IMG/VR virus record: IMGVR_UViG_3300048549_000295
Coordinates: 1 to 27,412 of that record
Direction: 5' to 3' (one strand)
DNA: 27,412 nucleotides
Origin: a virus
Each line of letters begins with the position of its first letter. Positions within the stretch are counted from its first letter, which is position 1. The position numbers and the translations under genes were made by a program. A model generated the notes under the pieces. That model worked only from the letters and a program-made list of their open reading frames with translations, was not told where the DNA came from and searched no databases. This document shows, one piece after another, positions 5,795 through 13,978 of the stretch.

Positions 5795-6383
5795 GTTTTA
5801 ATAACACCATGTGGTTCATACGATCGGTAGCAGGGTACGTGAACTCACGTTCTATTTCGTATGGAAAGTCTGATTTGGATAGAAAATGTTGTACCAATCT
5901 TTTTGGATTAGGTGAGTCTATCTTCTCATCCATTGACAGTCGGCCGACGTAGTCGTCGAATAGAATGTACTTGGGGTGTGATTGTTGACATAGGTTCAAG
6001 TCCCGTGACATACCATCGATGCTGTGATCGCCATCAATGAATATCATATCATAGTGGGACACCTTAGATGGGTCGAGATCGTGTGAACTCATGTGAGTGA
6101 ACTCGAACCTATCGGGGTACATATCAATGAGTTTATTAGCGTTGACCGCTGTATGGTCGTATTGGCATATATCAATCGAATGATATTTAAGCGAGGTGTC
6201 GGTGTTTAGAAAAACGTATGCGCTGTGTCCGTAGTTGAATCCTATCTCCAAGATGTTTTTGGAACGAGTCATCTTCAATATTACATATACCATTCGGCAG
6301 GTCATGTCGTTTGGTATAACATGACCTTCTTCATAAGGCGGCCATCCATCGGTAAGGAATTTGGTATCGTTTACTAAGTTCAT
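5781..6383 (-). CDS. Class I SAM-dependent methyltransferase-like protein
   Basis: A 200-residue protein with a Rossmann-type methyltransferase core. Motif I is ILEIGFNYGHSA (residues 44-55), the acidic end of strand two is SIDICQYD (69-76), and MIFIDGDHSIDG (113-124) matches the IDGDH motif of the Methyltransf_24 type. It continues with ILFDDYVG (140-147). Related enzymes methylate small molecules or sugars (FkbM- and cephalosporin hydroxylase-like groups share the IDGDH pattern), so the substrate is open. It begins the minus-strand unit directly under the late promoter at 6411-6418, without a visible Shine-Dalgarno, and overlaps gp4. It is accessory rather than a T4 core gene. Co-expression with head genes hints at late modification of a virion or host component, which is inference. 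Confidence 0.75.
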   Translation of the reverse strand: MNLVNDTKFLTDGWPPYEEGHVIPNDMTCRMVYVILKMTRSKNILEIGFNYGHSAYVFLNTDTSLKYHSIDICQYDHTAVNANKLIDMYPDRFEFTHMSSHDLDPSKVSHYDMIFIDGDHSIDGMSRDLNLCQQSHPKYILFDDYVGRLSMDEKIDSPNPKRLVQHFLSKSDFPYEIEREFTYPATDRMNHMVLLKREDI

Positions 6384-6393
6384 TGTTTTTATG

Positions 6394-6401
6394 TATAAAT
6401 A
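6394..6401 (+). promoter_or_regulatory. T4-type late promoter for the gp48 unit
   Basis: A perfect TATAAATA preceded by G, 34 bases before the gp48 start. It should drive the coupled genes gp48, gp53, gp27, gp5 and the 465-residue gene. It faces the minus-strand promoter at 6411-6418, with nine bases between them. Confidence 0.75.
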
Positions 6402-6410
6402 GTCAAACAG

Positions 6411-6418
6411 TATTTATA
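6411..6418 (-). promoter_or_regulatory. T4-type late promoter for the methyltransferase
   Basis: TATTTATA on the plus strand is TATAAATA on the minus strand, 27 bases before the methyltransferase ATG. Together with the plus-strand promoter at 6394-6401 it makes an 8-bp inverted repeat with a 9-base spacer. Both transcripts start inside or beside the other promoter. Confidence 0.7.
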
Positions 6419-6435
6419 AACATAGGTTCACCCTC

Positions 6436-7566
6436 ATGGCTATACTAGAATTTTTGTCGGAAATATTCGATCTATCACCCGAAGAAAAAACCGAAGCAGC
6501 AAAGAAAGAAGAACAACCACAGAATGTTGCTGATAAAGCTCCATCTAAATTAATATTTCCTGTCCATTCTCAAGACAGGTATGGCGCAAGCATATCCTTT
6601 AAAATATTTGAGATAGTCCCGCCGGGTCTTACTTCTAGCGCTGCAGATGTTGCTTCTACTCTACAGGGAGATGAAGAATATAGAAAGTTATTAAATGAAG
6701 AAGACGAATTAAAGACTAAGAGAAGGGATGGAGAACTAACCGACGCTCAGTACGAAAGAAAGTCTAAAGAAAATAAGAAGGCTATTGATAACAGATTCGT
6801 CGAGAAAGGGGGTGAGTTATCCTTTACTAGTAGTGAAATGAGAGACACCGATGAATCTGTAAAGTTGTATTTACCTGTATCACTGCAACAAAATGACGGT
6901 CTTAATTATGCAACACCTGAACTGGGTGCTATAGGTGCTGGACTTGCCCAACAATTCAGTGGAGGTAAAGGTATCCTAGGAGCCTTAGCGGACACCGCAT
7001 CAAAAGGAATGACGGGAGTCATGGATTTTGCTATGGGTAACCTATCTGGTGCTCAGGCAGCACTTGCGATGAACAAGATGGCAACGAGAATAGGTAAGGC
7101 TGGCGGAGTTAGCGCAGAGGCGAATATGGCATCATCTCTAGTGGGTGGTGTAACCGTGAACCCTAACGTACGTGCATTATTCAAGGGTGTGAACATAAGA
7201 GAGTTTTCATTCGCATTCAAATTTATTGCAAAGAGTGCTGAAGAAGCAAAGGCAGTCAAGAAAATTATTCGAAGATTTCGTATGTATGCCTATCCGGAAT
7301 CAATTGATGTTGGTGGTGTTAGTGCGGGTTATAAATTCCCACACATGTTCGAATTAGATATTATGTATCAACCGAAAGAAGGATCTCCGGTTCGTGTTGG
7401 TAATCGAATGAAAAAGTGTTACCTAAAGTCAATCGCTACTAACTACAATGCCAGTAGTATGGCATTTCACCCAGACGGTCAACCTGTAGAAATCGACCTA
7501 TCATTAAACTTCGTCGAAGAGAGAACACTGACCCGCGCAGATATTATGGAGGATGATGGATACTAA
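6436..7566 (+). CDS. gp48: Baseplate tail tube cap gp48
   Basis: A 376-residue protein close in length to T4 gp48 (364 aa), which caps the hub and starts tube polymerisation. The most telling block is at about 240-285: NPNVRALFKGVNIREFSFAF followed by SAEEAKAVKKIIRRFRMYAYPE, the conserved region of gp48/gp54-type tube proteins. YLKSIATNYNASSMAFHPDG and a final strand (EIDLSLNFVEERTLTRAD) close the tube-like barrel. Residues 1-40 are charged. A helical insertion (about 85-125) and a Gly/Ala-rich stretch (about 160-215) precede the barrel. The ATG follows a weak AGG. The stop overlaps the next start as TAATG. Confidence 0.82.
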   Translation: MAILEFLSEIFDLSPEEKTEAAKKEEQPQNVADKAPSKLIFPVHSQDRYGASISFKIFEIVPPGLTSSAADVASTLQGDEEYRKLLNEEDELKTKRRDGELTDAQYERKSKENKKAIDNRFVEKGGELSFTSSEMRDTDESVKLYLPVSLQQNDGLNYATPELGAIGAGLAQQFSGGKGILGALADTASKGMTGVMDFAMGNLSGAQAALAMNKMATRIGKAGGVSAEANMASSLVGGVTVNPNVRALFKGVNIREFSFAFKFIAKSAEEAKAVKKIIRRFRMYAYPESIDVGGVSAGYKFPHMFELDIMYQPKEGSPVRVGNRMKKCYLKSIATNYNASSMAFHPDGQPVEIDLSLNFVEERTLTRADIMEDDGY

Positions 7567-8282
7567 TGTCATATTTTAAGAATTTCCCATTAAGCTTTTA
7601 TTCCTTTGGCGACAGCGAAGAATCGGCTGTTGTCCAAAACATCGCAACCTATGTTGATATACTAGATGATGTTAAAGGTAATTCAGCATTCTATCAAAAC
7701 TATTATGTTCAAGGTGGAGAAAGACCAGATCAGACTGCGTTTACTTTATATAGAAATCCTCATATGCACTGGACATTTTATTTAATGAATGATAAGATAC
7801 GTGAACAGGGTTGGCCTCTAGAATATAGCGGTGTTGTAGAAAAGGCAAAATCGGATTACTCGAACTTTACTATAACAACCACCGGACCTATACACGATAC
7901 ATTTACTATAGGCTCTACCATAACTGGGGGTGATAGTAACGCGACGGGTACTATTGTACATAAGAACTTGGACCTAGGTCAAATCGTAGTTAAGTTATCA
8001 AGTGCTTTAGAATTCCATGTGGCCGAGGTTGCCATATGTGAGGGTGATATGGTTACTGTAACTGGGGCGTCCAAAGAATATCTTGCAGCGAACCATTATG
8101 TACTTAATAATGAAAGAGTCGATCTTGATCTAAGTAATATGAGTGTTCCTTTAGGTGCAGTTCCAAAAACCAATCTAGATTTCTATATTGAAGAAAATGA
8201 TAAGTTGAAACAGATACGTGTTATTAAACCGTCGTCTATCAACACTATTCAAACATTGTTTAATGAAGCATTGAGATCGTAA
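7566..8282 (+). CDS. gp53: Baseplate wedge protein gp53
   Basis: A 238-residue homologue of T4 gp53 (196 aa), which joins the wedge core gp6/gp7 to the hub. The N-terminus carries the family signature: FKNFPLSFYSFGDSE, then GGERPDQTAFTLYRNPHMHW and TFYLMNDKIREQGWPL. The C-terminus (PKTNLDFYIEENDKLKQIRV) is also typical. The extra length comes from a beta-rich Gly/Thr segment at about 95-175 (GSTITGGDSNATGTIVHKN), of a kind seen in many marine phage baseplate proteins. It overlaps gp48 and the next gene by TAATG at both ends, so translation is coupled. Confidence 0.88.
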   Translation: MSYFKNFPLSFYSFGDSEESAVVQNIATYVDILDDVKGNSAFYQNYYVQGGERPDQTAFTLYRNPHMHWTFYLMNDKIREQGWPLEYSGVVEKAKSDYSNFTITTTGPIHDTFTIGSTITGGDSNATGTIVHKNLDLGQIVVKLSSALEFHVAEVAICEGDMVTVTGASKEYLAANHYVLNNERVDLDLSNMSVPLGAVPKTNLDFYIEENDKLKQIRVIKPSSINTIQTLFNEALRS

Positions 8283-9604
8283 TGAGTGATAAAGCCCCAG
8301 CAGAACAGGACTTTTCTGATAACCTTTCTATACAGCGTGTATTACTTGAAACTTCTGCTTCTAAACCAACTATTGAGATATCCAGTACAACTAGTGGGAT
8401 AGACATTTTTGAACACCTCGACAAACCTTATCTAACTGCCGCACTGGCATACGTTGATCAAGAAGATATAATTGGATCATTAGATATTTCAGGTGGTGAG
8501 AAAATTACTATAGATCTGAAGAGTATGCAGAACAGTTCAACACGAGTTGTTTCCAAAACATTCTTTATTGATAAGATAGTCAGCGCTGATAAGACATCGG
8601 ATAATGTAGAGATGTTCGTCTTTCATCTGATCGAAGATATCGGATACCTATCTAACCTACACAATTTGAATAGATCCATGAGTGGCAAGCCTAGTGCTAT
8701 TATCTCGACTATATCTAACGAGTTCTTTTCAAAAGATATTAAGAGTTCATCTACTGACTTTCAATCAATGAAGGTCATTGTACCTAACTTAACTCCGATA
8801 GAGGCTATGTGTTGGATTAAGAACCGCGCATCGACCAGTGACGGGTATCCATTTTATTTGTACTCGACCTTAGTAGATAAAGAGTTAAACTTCAATGATC
8901 TCCGAAGCATGATGACAGGAATAAAAATAAATCCAGATATGCCTTTCACCTTTTCAGAAAGCGCATCTGGTAATGATGAACAACCTACAGTCGCTCGCAA
9001 TAGAACAATAATGAGACATCAAGCTAAGAACACCAACAATATATTTGGATTGATTCGCGAAGGTATGGTAGGGTCCAAGTATTCTTATGTAGATGTAACT
9101 AAGAATAAGGTTGTAGACTTCGATTTTAATATCGATAATGAAGTTGTTAAGTTACTAAGACAAGATAAAATTGTTAATAAGGGTACTCCTATATTTGATA
9201 GTTCTAGGCTAGATGATACGAAGGGTGATATTACTAGCAGAAAGATCACACAGATAGGCGGTACAAACGCATACGATACACAAAAGTCTTACATGGAAAG
9301 TGAAACCAGTGGACAGTATAAACTTAATATCGTCAATCGATCAATGGCGTATATGTTGACTAATAATAAGATAGACATAATCGTTGACGGTGTTGAATTC
9401 CTAGACGGAAACGCGAACAAGACTATCGGTAACAAGATCGATATACGGTTTTTACGTAATACCAACACTGAGCAAAAAGACAGAATATATGATAGAAAGA
9501 AGTCGGGTGATTTTTTAATCTTCGCATGTAAACATACAATATCCCCAAGAACATATACACTAACTCTATCTGCTATGAAACTATCTAATGGAGAATTGTT
9601 ATGA
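8282..9604 (+). CDS. gp27: Baseplate central hub protein, gp27-like
   Basis: A 440-residue protein (T4 gp27 is 391 aa). Trimers of gp27 form the torus that holds the gp5 spike. Supporting features are an N-terminal strand pattern with YLTAALAYVDQEDIIGSLDI, a mid-region with LTPIEAMCWIKNRASTSDGY and PFYLYSTLVDKELNFNDL (the second barrel of hub proteins), and a C-terminal strand block (GDFLIFACKHTISPRTYTLT). It lies directly before the gp5-like gene with a 4-base ATGA overlap, the usual hub-spike pairing. Its TAATG overlap with gp53 indicates coupled translation. Weak primary sequence conservation leaves some doubt. Confidence 0.78.
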   Translation: MSDKAPAEQDFSDNLSIQRVLLETSASKPTIEISSTTSGIDIFEHLDKPYLTAALAYVDQEDIIGSLDISGGEKITIDLKSMQNSSTRVVSKTFFIDKIVSADKTSDNVEMFVFHLIEDIGYLSNLHNLNRSMSGKPSAIISTISNEFFSKDIKSSSTDFQSMKVIVPNLTPIEAMCWIKNRASTSDGYPFYLYSTLVDKELNFNDLRSMMTGIKINPDMPFTFSESASGNDEQPTVARNRTIMRHQAKNTNNIFGLIREGMVGSKYSYVDVTKNKVVDFDFNIDNEVVKLLRQDKIVNKGTPIFDSSRLDDTKGDITSRKITQIGGTNAYDTQKSYMESETSGQYKLNIVNRSMAYMLTNNKIDIIVDGVEFLDGNANKTIGNKIDIRFLRNTNTEQKDRIYDRKKSGDFLIFACKHTISPRTYTLTLSAMKLSNGELL

Positions 9605-10260
9605 TACCTAAAAGTTTTGTTGAGTATTATGGAGACCATACACGATGGTTCCTAGGTACCGTGGTCGATATCTTTGATCCACTGAAACTAGGACGTGTTA
9701 AGGTCAAAGTGCACGGTGTATACGATGAGATCAAGGATAAAGATTTACCTTGGGCACAAGTGACCATTCCGGTTACAACAGCAATACATGAAGGCAAAGG
9801 ACAGAATCTTGGTATGTTAGTGGGTACTCAGGTTTTTGGTATCTTCTTGGATGGTCAGAACTCTCAGTTGCCGTTGGTTGTGGGGTCGATTCCGAAAGAA
9901 GATGACACAAACGAGAAGGCATTGAATGCATATCCGTACAATAAAGTGTATGAGACTGAGACAGGTCACTTTAAAGAATATGACGATTCTTCAAATGGGC
10001 GTATCCGTGAAGAACATAGGTCAGGTACATACTATGAGATGCAAGACGACGGTAGTCGTGATACCACCATACAGGAGAATGACGTTCTACGGGTCAAGGG
10101 TGATATAGAGATCAGAGGAGATAAGGACGCTAACATAACTATTAAAGGTGATTGTAATATAATTGTCACAGGTGACGCGAAGATTTCTGCAAATAATGTA
10201 ACAGTACGGGCGTCCGATAAAATATCCTTATCCGGAACTGTTGTTAAAATAAACTCATGA
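9601..10260 (+). CDS. gp5: Baseplate spike gp5, OB-fold plus beta-helix, no lysozyme domain
   Basis: A 219-residue spike protein. Residues 16-97 are a gp5/VgrG-type OB fold (WFLGTVVDIFDPLKLGRVKV, LPWAQVTIPV, GTQVFGIFLDGQNSQLPLVV). A linker (YPYNKVYETETGHFKEYDD) leads to short repeats at about 145-219 (VLRVKGDIEIRGDKDANITI, CNIIVTGDAKISANNVTVRA) that should form the trimeric beta-helix needle. T4 gp5 (575 aa) has a lysozyme domain of about 170 residues between these parts; none is present here and no catalytic Glu-Asp-Thr region is seen. The spike would therefore puncture the outer membrane without digesting peptidoglycan. It overlaps both neighbours by ATGA. Confidence 0.87.
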   Translation: MIPKSFVEYYGDHTRWFLGTVVDIFDPLKLGRVKVKVHGVYDEIKDKDLPWAQVTIPVTTAIHEGKGQNLGMLVGTQVFGIFLDGQNSQLPLVVGSIPKEDDTNEKALNAYPYNKVYETETGHFKEYDDSSNGRIREEHRSGTYYEMQDDGSRDTTIQENDVLRVKGDIEIRGDKDANITIKGDCNIIVTGDAKISANNVTVRASDKISLSGTVVKINS

Positions 10261-11654
10261 CTAGTTTACCTTGTGGTGGTGGGAACCTACCCACTAAAGC
10301 AGATTATGTTAATATGATGAATCAGATCTCTAAGATCCCGTCGGACTTGGAGAGTATGCTAGTGGACGCACAGTCCCAACTGGAAGCACAGAAGACAGAG
10401 ACACTAGACCAAATAGAAGATCTCAAACGTCAAGCGAGAGAGGCTGAGGGTGACGCACGTGCGCAACTAGACGCAGAGATTGAGAAACTAGAATCAATGG
10501 ACATTGGTCTGGAGATTCAGAAAGAAATAGAAGATCAGATAAAAGAGATTACCGATACGATAGAGGGAGTTGGTGATCTACTGGCCCCGTGGTGGCAGAA
10601 AGGTCAGGTACGAGATTGGGAAAAGGAAGCGGAAGACGCATTCACTGAACTCATACAGGACTACCATATATTCATTCCCATGAAGATCATGGAACTTATC
10701 AGTGCAATCATACCAGTGACATTTACTGTGCCTATACTTGGACTATCCATAGATGTTTTGAAAATATCTACCGCTGAAGAACAAGAGAGACTCAAGGCAC
10801 AGATTAGTGGAGACACCGAAGGGTTCCGCGCAAGTCTACAGCAACTGAAGGATGATTTTGAAAGTGGTAAGTTAGAACAAGATGCCTATGACTCTGCGAT
10901 GGATACGCTACAGGAAACGAAGAATCAAATCGTTGATACCTTTTATAGCTTAGTTCCAGCCGAGTACCAATACTTCAACGGTGAGTTTGGTGTGGAATGT
11001 GGTGAGTGGAAGGCAAAACTAACATGGTCTTATATCAAGAACGAGATCATGGCGTTTGTTACCGGATCATTATTTGAACTGTTCGATAAATTAATCGGTA
11101 AGTTCAAAGCGATATGGGACCCATTAGGATTACCCTCTTTACCTATACCGTTAGACTTTGATATTGCAGCATGGATACGTGCTCAGGTAGAGGCGGCAAA
11201 GGTCAAGGCAGAACGTGAAATAAAACGCATAGAGGATCAGGCAGAACAACTACAATCCGATATAGAGAACTTTGACATGGATGCAGAGATCACTAAAATT
11301 AAAGATGACATGTTATCACAGATCACTGATCTTGCGCTACCATTTCCCGCACCATTCAATATACCATTAAAGGATGTGTTCGGGGGTGATATTGATAAGA
11401 AAACTATCTGTATAGAAGATGAGATACATCAATTGACTACTGCGGCTAGGGATTGGTTCGAAAACGCAAAGAAAGGACTACTATTCGATTGGGTTAAGAT
11501 TGTTAAGAAGTTTTTCAATGCTATAGGATTAGGTGCTATATTTGATTTTATTGACTTGACTTTATGTGACGTTCTTGGTATGATAGGTATCCCAACTTCA
11601 TTCGATATAACTTTACCTGAATTGCCGCCAATCGATGTTGCAATTCCTGTATAA
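10257..11654 (+). CDS. Unknown coiled-coil structural protein between gp5 and gp25
   Basis: A 465-residue protein of unknown function. It opens with a Cys/Gly turn (SLPCGGGNLPTK). Long charged helices likely to form coiled coils cover about 30-105, 172-225 and 310-350. The middle has a hydrophobic stretch (IMELISAIIPVTFTVPILGL, about 144-163) and a repeated 'LPSLPIPLDF / ALPFPAPFNIPL / ITLPELPPID' style of Pro-rich strand. The start overlaps gp5 by ATGA and the end lies in the late promoter before gp25, so it is co-expressed with hub genes. A hub- or tube-associated protein, or one ejected into the envelope in place of the missing lysozyme module, would fit. I recall similar proteins after gp5 in cyanophage-type genomes, but none with a known job. 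Confidence 0.75.
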   Translation: MTSLPCGGGNLPTKADYVNMMNQISKIPSDLESMLVDAQSQLEAQKTETLDQIEDLKRQAREAEGDARAQLDAEIEKLESMDIGLEIQKEIEDQIKEITDTIEGVGDLLAPWWQKGQVRDWEKEAEDAFTELIQDYHIFIPMKIMELISAIIPVTFTVPILGLSIDVLKISTAEEQERLKAQISGDTEGFRASLQQLKDDFESGKLEQDAYDSAMDTLQETKNQIVDTFYSLVPAEYQYFNGEFGVECGEWKAKLTWSYIKNEIMAFVTGSLFELFDKLIGKFKAIWDPLGLPSLPIPLDFDIAAWIRAQVEAAKVKAEREIKRIEDQAEQLQSDIENFDMDAEITKIKDDMLSQITDLALPFPAPFNIPLKDVFGGDIDKKTICIEDEIHQLTTAARDWFENAKKGLLFDWVKIVKKFFNAIGLGAIFDFIDLTLCDVLGMIGIPTSFDITLPELPPIDVAIPV

Positions 11655-11657
11655 ATA
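11650..11657 (+). promoter_or_regulatory. T4-type late promoter for the gp25 unit
   Basis: A perfect TATAAATA, preceded by G. The stop TAA (11652-11654) of the 465-residue gene lies at motif positions 3-5. It stands 23 bases before the gp25 ATG and should drive gp25, gp6, the gp7-like gene and perhaps the fibre cassette. Confidence 0.75.
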
Positions 11658-11680
11658 GTACAAAAAGAGTTGATAGACTA

Positions 11681-12124
11681 ATGGCAAAGAATTTTTCAAT
11701 AGAAGATGGTAATCTATATAACGCTCCGATCACTACATCGATTAAGCGAATCAACAAAGATATCGATACTAGTTTTACCGCAAAACCTTCTACAGGTGAC
11801 ATCTATAAGGTCACCGATGCTGCGGCAGTCAAACAATCAGTTAAAAATTTATTAATGACGGAAAGAGGTAAGACACCTTTCCGTCCGTATTATGGTGGAG
11901 GTTTGGAAACTTTTCTATTCTCTCTATCAACCGATCTAGAACCATCCGATATTGAGAACAGAGTACGACAAACTATTGAAGCACATGAACCTAGAGCAAA
12001 ATTAGTAGACGTGGAAGTTACCATCAAAGAAGATTACAATGCCGTTAATGTGGTTATTGTATTTGATGTTATAGGATCTACTAAACGAGTAAGTCTAGGA
12101 CTAACTATTGCAAGGACAAGATAA
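11681..12124 (+). CDS. gp25: Baseplate wedge protein gp25
   Basis: A 147-residue member of the GPW/gp25 family (T4 gp25 is 132 aa), which ties the wedge to the first sheath ring. Typical features are DAAAVKQSVKNLLMTERGKT followed by PFRPYYGGGLETFLF, the EPR motif at residues 103-105 (AHEPRAKLVDVEV), and a closing strand pair. The fold is lysozyme-like but non-catalytic in the family. It has its own late promoter, and gp6 starts at the base after its stop. Confidence 0.93.
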   Translation: MAKNFSIEDGNLYNAPITTSIKRINKDIDTSFTAKPSTGDIYKVTDAAAVKQSVKNLLMTERGKTPFRPYYGGGLETFLFSLSTDLEPSDIENRVRQTIEAHEPRAKLVDVEVTIKEDYNAVNVVIVFDVIGSTKRVSLGLTIARTR

Positions 12125-13978
12125 ATGACTATTAATTCATCTGACTTAGATTTCTATGATATCAAGTCTAAACTAAAGACGTACTTCAAACAAAGTGATG
12201 AGTTTGCAGATTATGACTTTGAGGCAAGTGGGCTGTCTAATATTATGGATGTGCTGGCATACAATACACACGTCAATGGTCTTATTGCAAACATGTCAAT
12301 CAATGAATCGTTCTTGAGTACATCTCAATTACGTTCATCCGTCGTATCTCATGCAGAGAGTCTAGGGTATTTCCCTACATCGATGACTGCAGCTCGTGCG
12401 GTGGTAGATGTTGAAATAACAGTATTGAATAATGCGCCCACATCTTTACCACTAAATGCAGGGTCCAAGTTCTTCGTCACAATCGACGAAACTAACTATG
12501 AGTTCTTTACACTACAAACCTATGAAGCGATTAATGATACCACAGGTAAGTTTGTATTTCCTAATGTAACACTAGTAGAAGGAAAAGTCAAGACAAAAAC
12601 TTTCTTGGCTGATAGTAATATAGATGTACCATACGTCATATCAGATAATAATATAGATGTTTCTACTATGTCTATATCGGTATTCCCTAACGGAAACTCA
12701 AGCGAGTCTAATAGTTATTTCAATATAAAAGAAGTTGCGACGATTACCGATCAATCTCGTGTTTACATCGTACGCGAATCAATGAATGGTTTTTATGAAG
12801 TATTGTTCGGTGACGGTAATGTGCTTGGTCAGCGACCACAAGCAGGTAATATAATTTCAATCGAGTATATCTCTACCTCTGGGGTAGAGGGAAATGGTGG
12901 TTCTGAATTCAACCTGAATGAATATACGGGAGAAGACTACTCGACTAATATATCTTTGGTATCTGCATCAGCGGGAGGTTCTTCCCGTGAGTCTATTTCT
13001 CAGATCAAGATGAACGCGCCTCTGGCATTCTCTGCACAAAACCGTTTGGTTACTGCTGACGATTACACGGGTATGATCATGAGTAAATATGGTAGTTATT
13101 TAAGAGACGTTTCAACATGGGGTGGTAATGATAACATACCCCCACAATATGGTAAAGTTTTTGTTAGTTTAAATTTTGCTGACGGTATAAATGAAGAATC
13201 CAAAGCTACGGTTGAGAACTTGATCCGTAGTCAGTTGACATCCAACTTATCTATTATGTCTATAGATACAGAATTCGTCAATCCTGAAATTACTTATTTG
13301 GAACTAGTTACTAGATTCAATGTTGATCCAGTCAAGAATATTCCTGCCTCACAATTAGAAGTTGCGGTCGAATCTATTATTACTGAATATACAAATTTGA
13401 CATTGAGTTCATTCGATTCATCATTCAGACGATCTAATCTATTAACTCTGATAGACAATCACTCCAACGCAATCCTAAACTCTAAGATGGAAGTCAAAGT
13501 TCAACAACGATTGGACATCGATTCTATAGTTACTGATTTAAATGTTGCTAGAAAAGCACTAGATCCTCAGTCAGAAGACTTGACTTTTTTGGAAAAAGAC
13601 TTTACAATAAACTACCCAGTCGTTATCGCTTCGCCAGATAAAGATGATCATATTATTCAATCGTCTATGTTTAAGTGGTATGATAAAAACGTATTTGTTA
13701 GAAATGAACTGGGGTCTACCCGATTACAATTGTTTGATGTCAACGGAGATGTCAAATTAAGCAATGCAGGTTTCTATGATGCAGCTAAAGGTACCGTGAA
13801 TCTCAGGGCCCTTCGTATTGATGTAGACGGTTACTTGAGCAGCGGATTAAAAATATCTGCAACTCCAGCCAACCAGAGCACAATATCCCCGCTGAGGAAT
13901 TACATCATAAAACTAGACTCAAGTGGATCTACAGTAATCAGTAATACAGAGCAAGGGTCTACTAAGGTCTTATTATAA
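12125..13978 (+). CDS. gp6: Baseplate wedge protein gp6
   Basis: A 617-residue protein (T4 gp6 is 660 aa). gp6 dimers form the inner ring of the baseplate. The N-terminal 110 residues show the gp6/gpJ pattern (DIKSKLKTYFKQSDEFADYD, LSNIMDVLAYNTHVNGLIAN, SHAESLGYFPTSMTAARA). The middle contains FYEVLFGDGNVLGQRPQAGN followed by ISIEYISTSGVEGNG, the baseplate J-like domain. NAPLAFSAQNRLVTADDYTG (about 295-314) begins the next conserved domain. The start abuts the gp25 stop, with AAGGAC ahead of it. The stop overlaps the next ATG as TAATG. Function and identity are secure by motif and context. Confidence 0.93.
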   Translation: MTINSSDLDFYDIKSKLKTYFKQSDEFADYDFEASGLSNIMDVLAYNTHVNGLIANMSINESFLSTSQLRSSVVSHAESLGYFPTSMTAARAVVDVEITVLNNAPTSLPLNAGSKFFVTIDETNYEFFTLQTYEAINDTTGKFVFPNVTLVEGKVKTKTFLADSNIDVPYVISDNNIDVSTMSISVFPNGNSSESNSYFNIKEVATITDQSRVYIVRESMNGFYEVLFGDGNVLGQRPQAGNIISIEYISTSGVEGNGGSEFNLNEYTGEDYSTNISLVSASAGGSSRESISQIKMNAPLAFSAQNRLVTADDYTGMIMSKYGSYLRDVSTWGGNDNIPPQYGKVFVSLNFADGINEESKATVENLIRSQLTSNLSIMSIDTEFVNPEITYLELVTRFNVDPVKNIPASQLEVAVESIITEYTNLTLSSFDSSFRRSNLLTLIDNHSNAILNSKMEVKVQQRLDIDSIVTDLNVARKALDPQSEDLTFLEKDFTINYPVVIASPDKDDHIIQSSMFKWYDKNVFVRNELGSTRLQLFDVNGDVKLSNAGFYDAAKGTVNLRALRIDVDGYLSSGLKISATPANQSTISPLRNYIIKLDSSGSTVISNTEQGSTKVLL

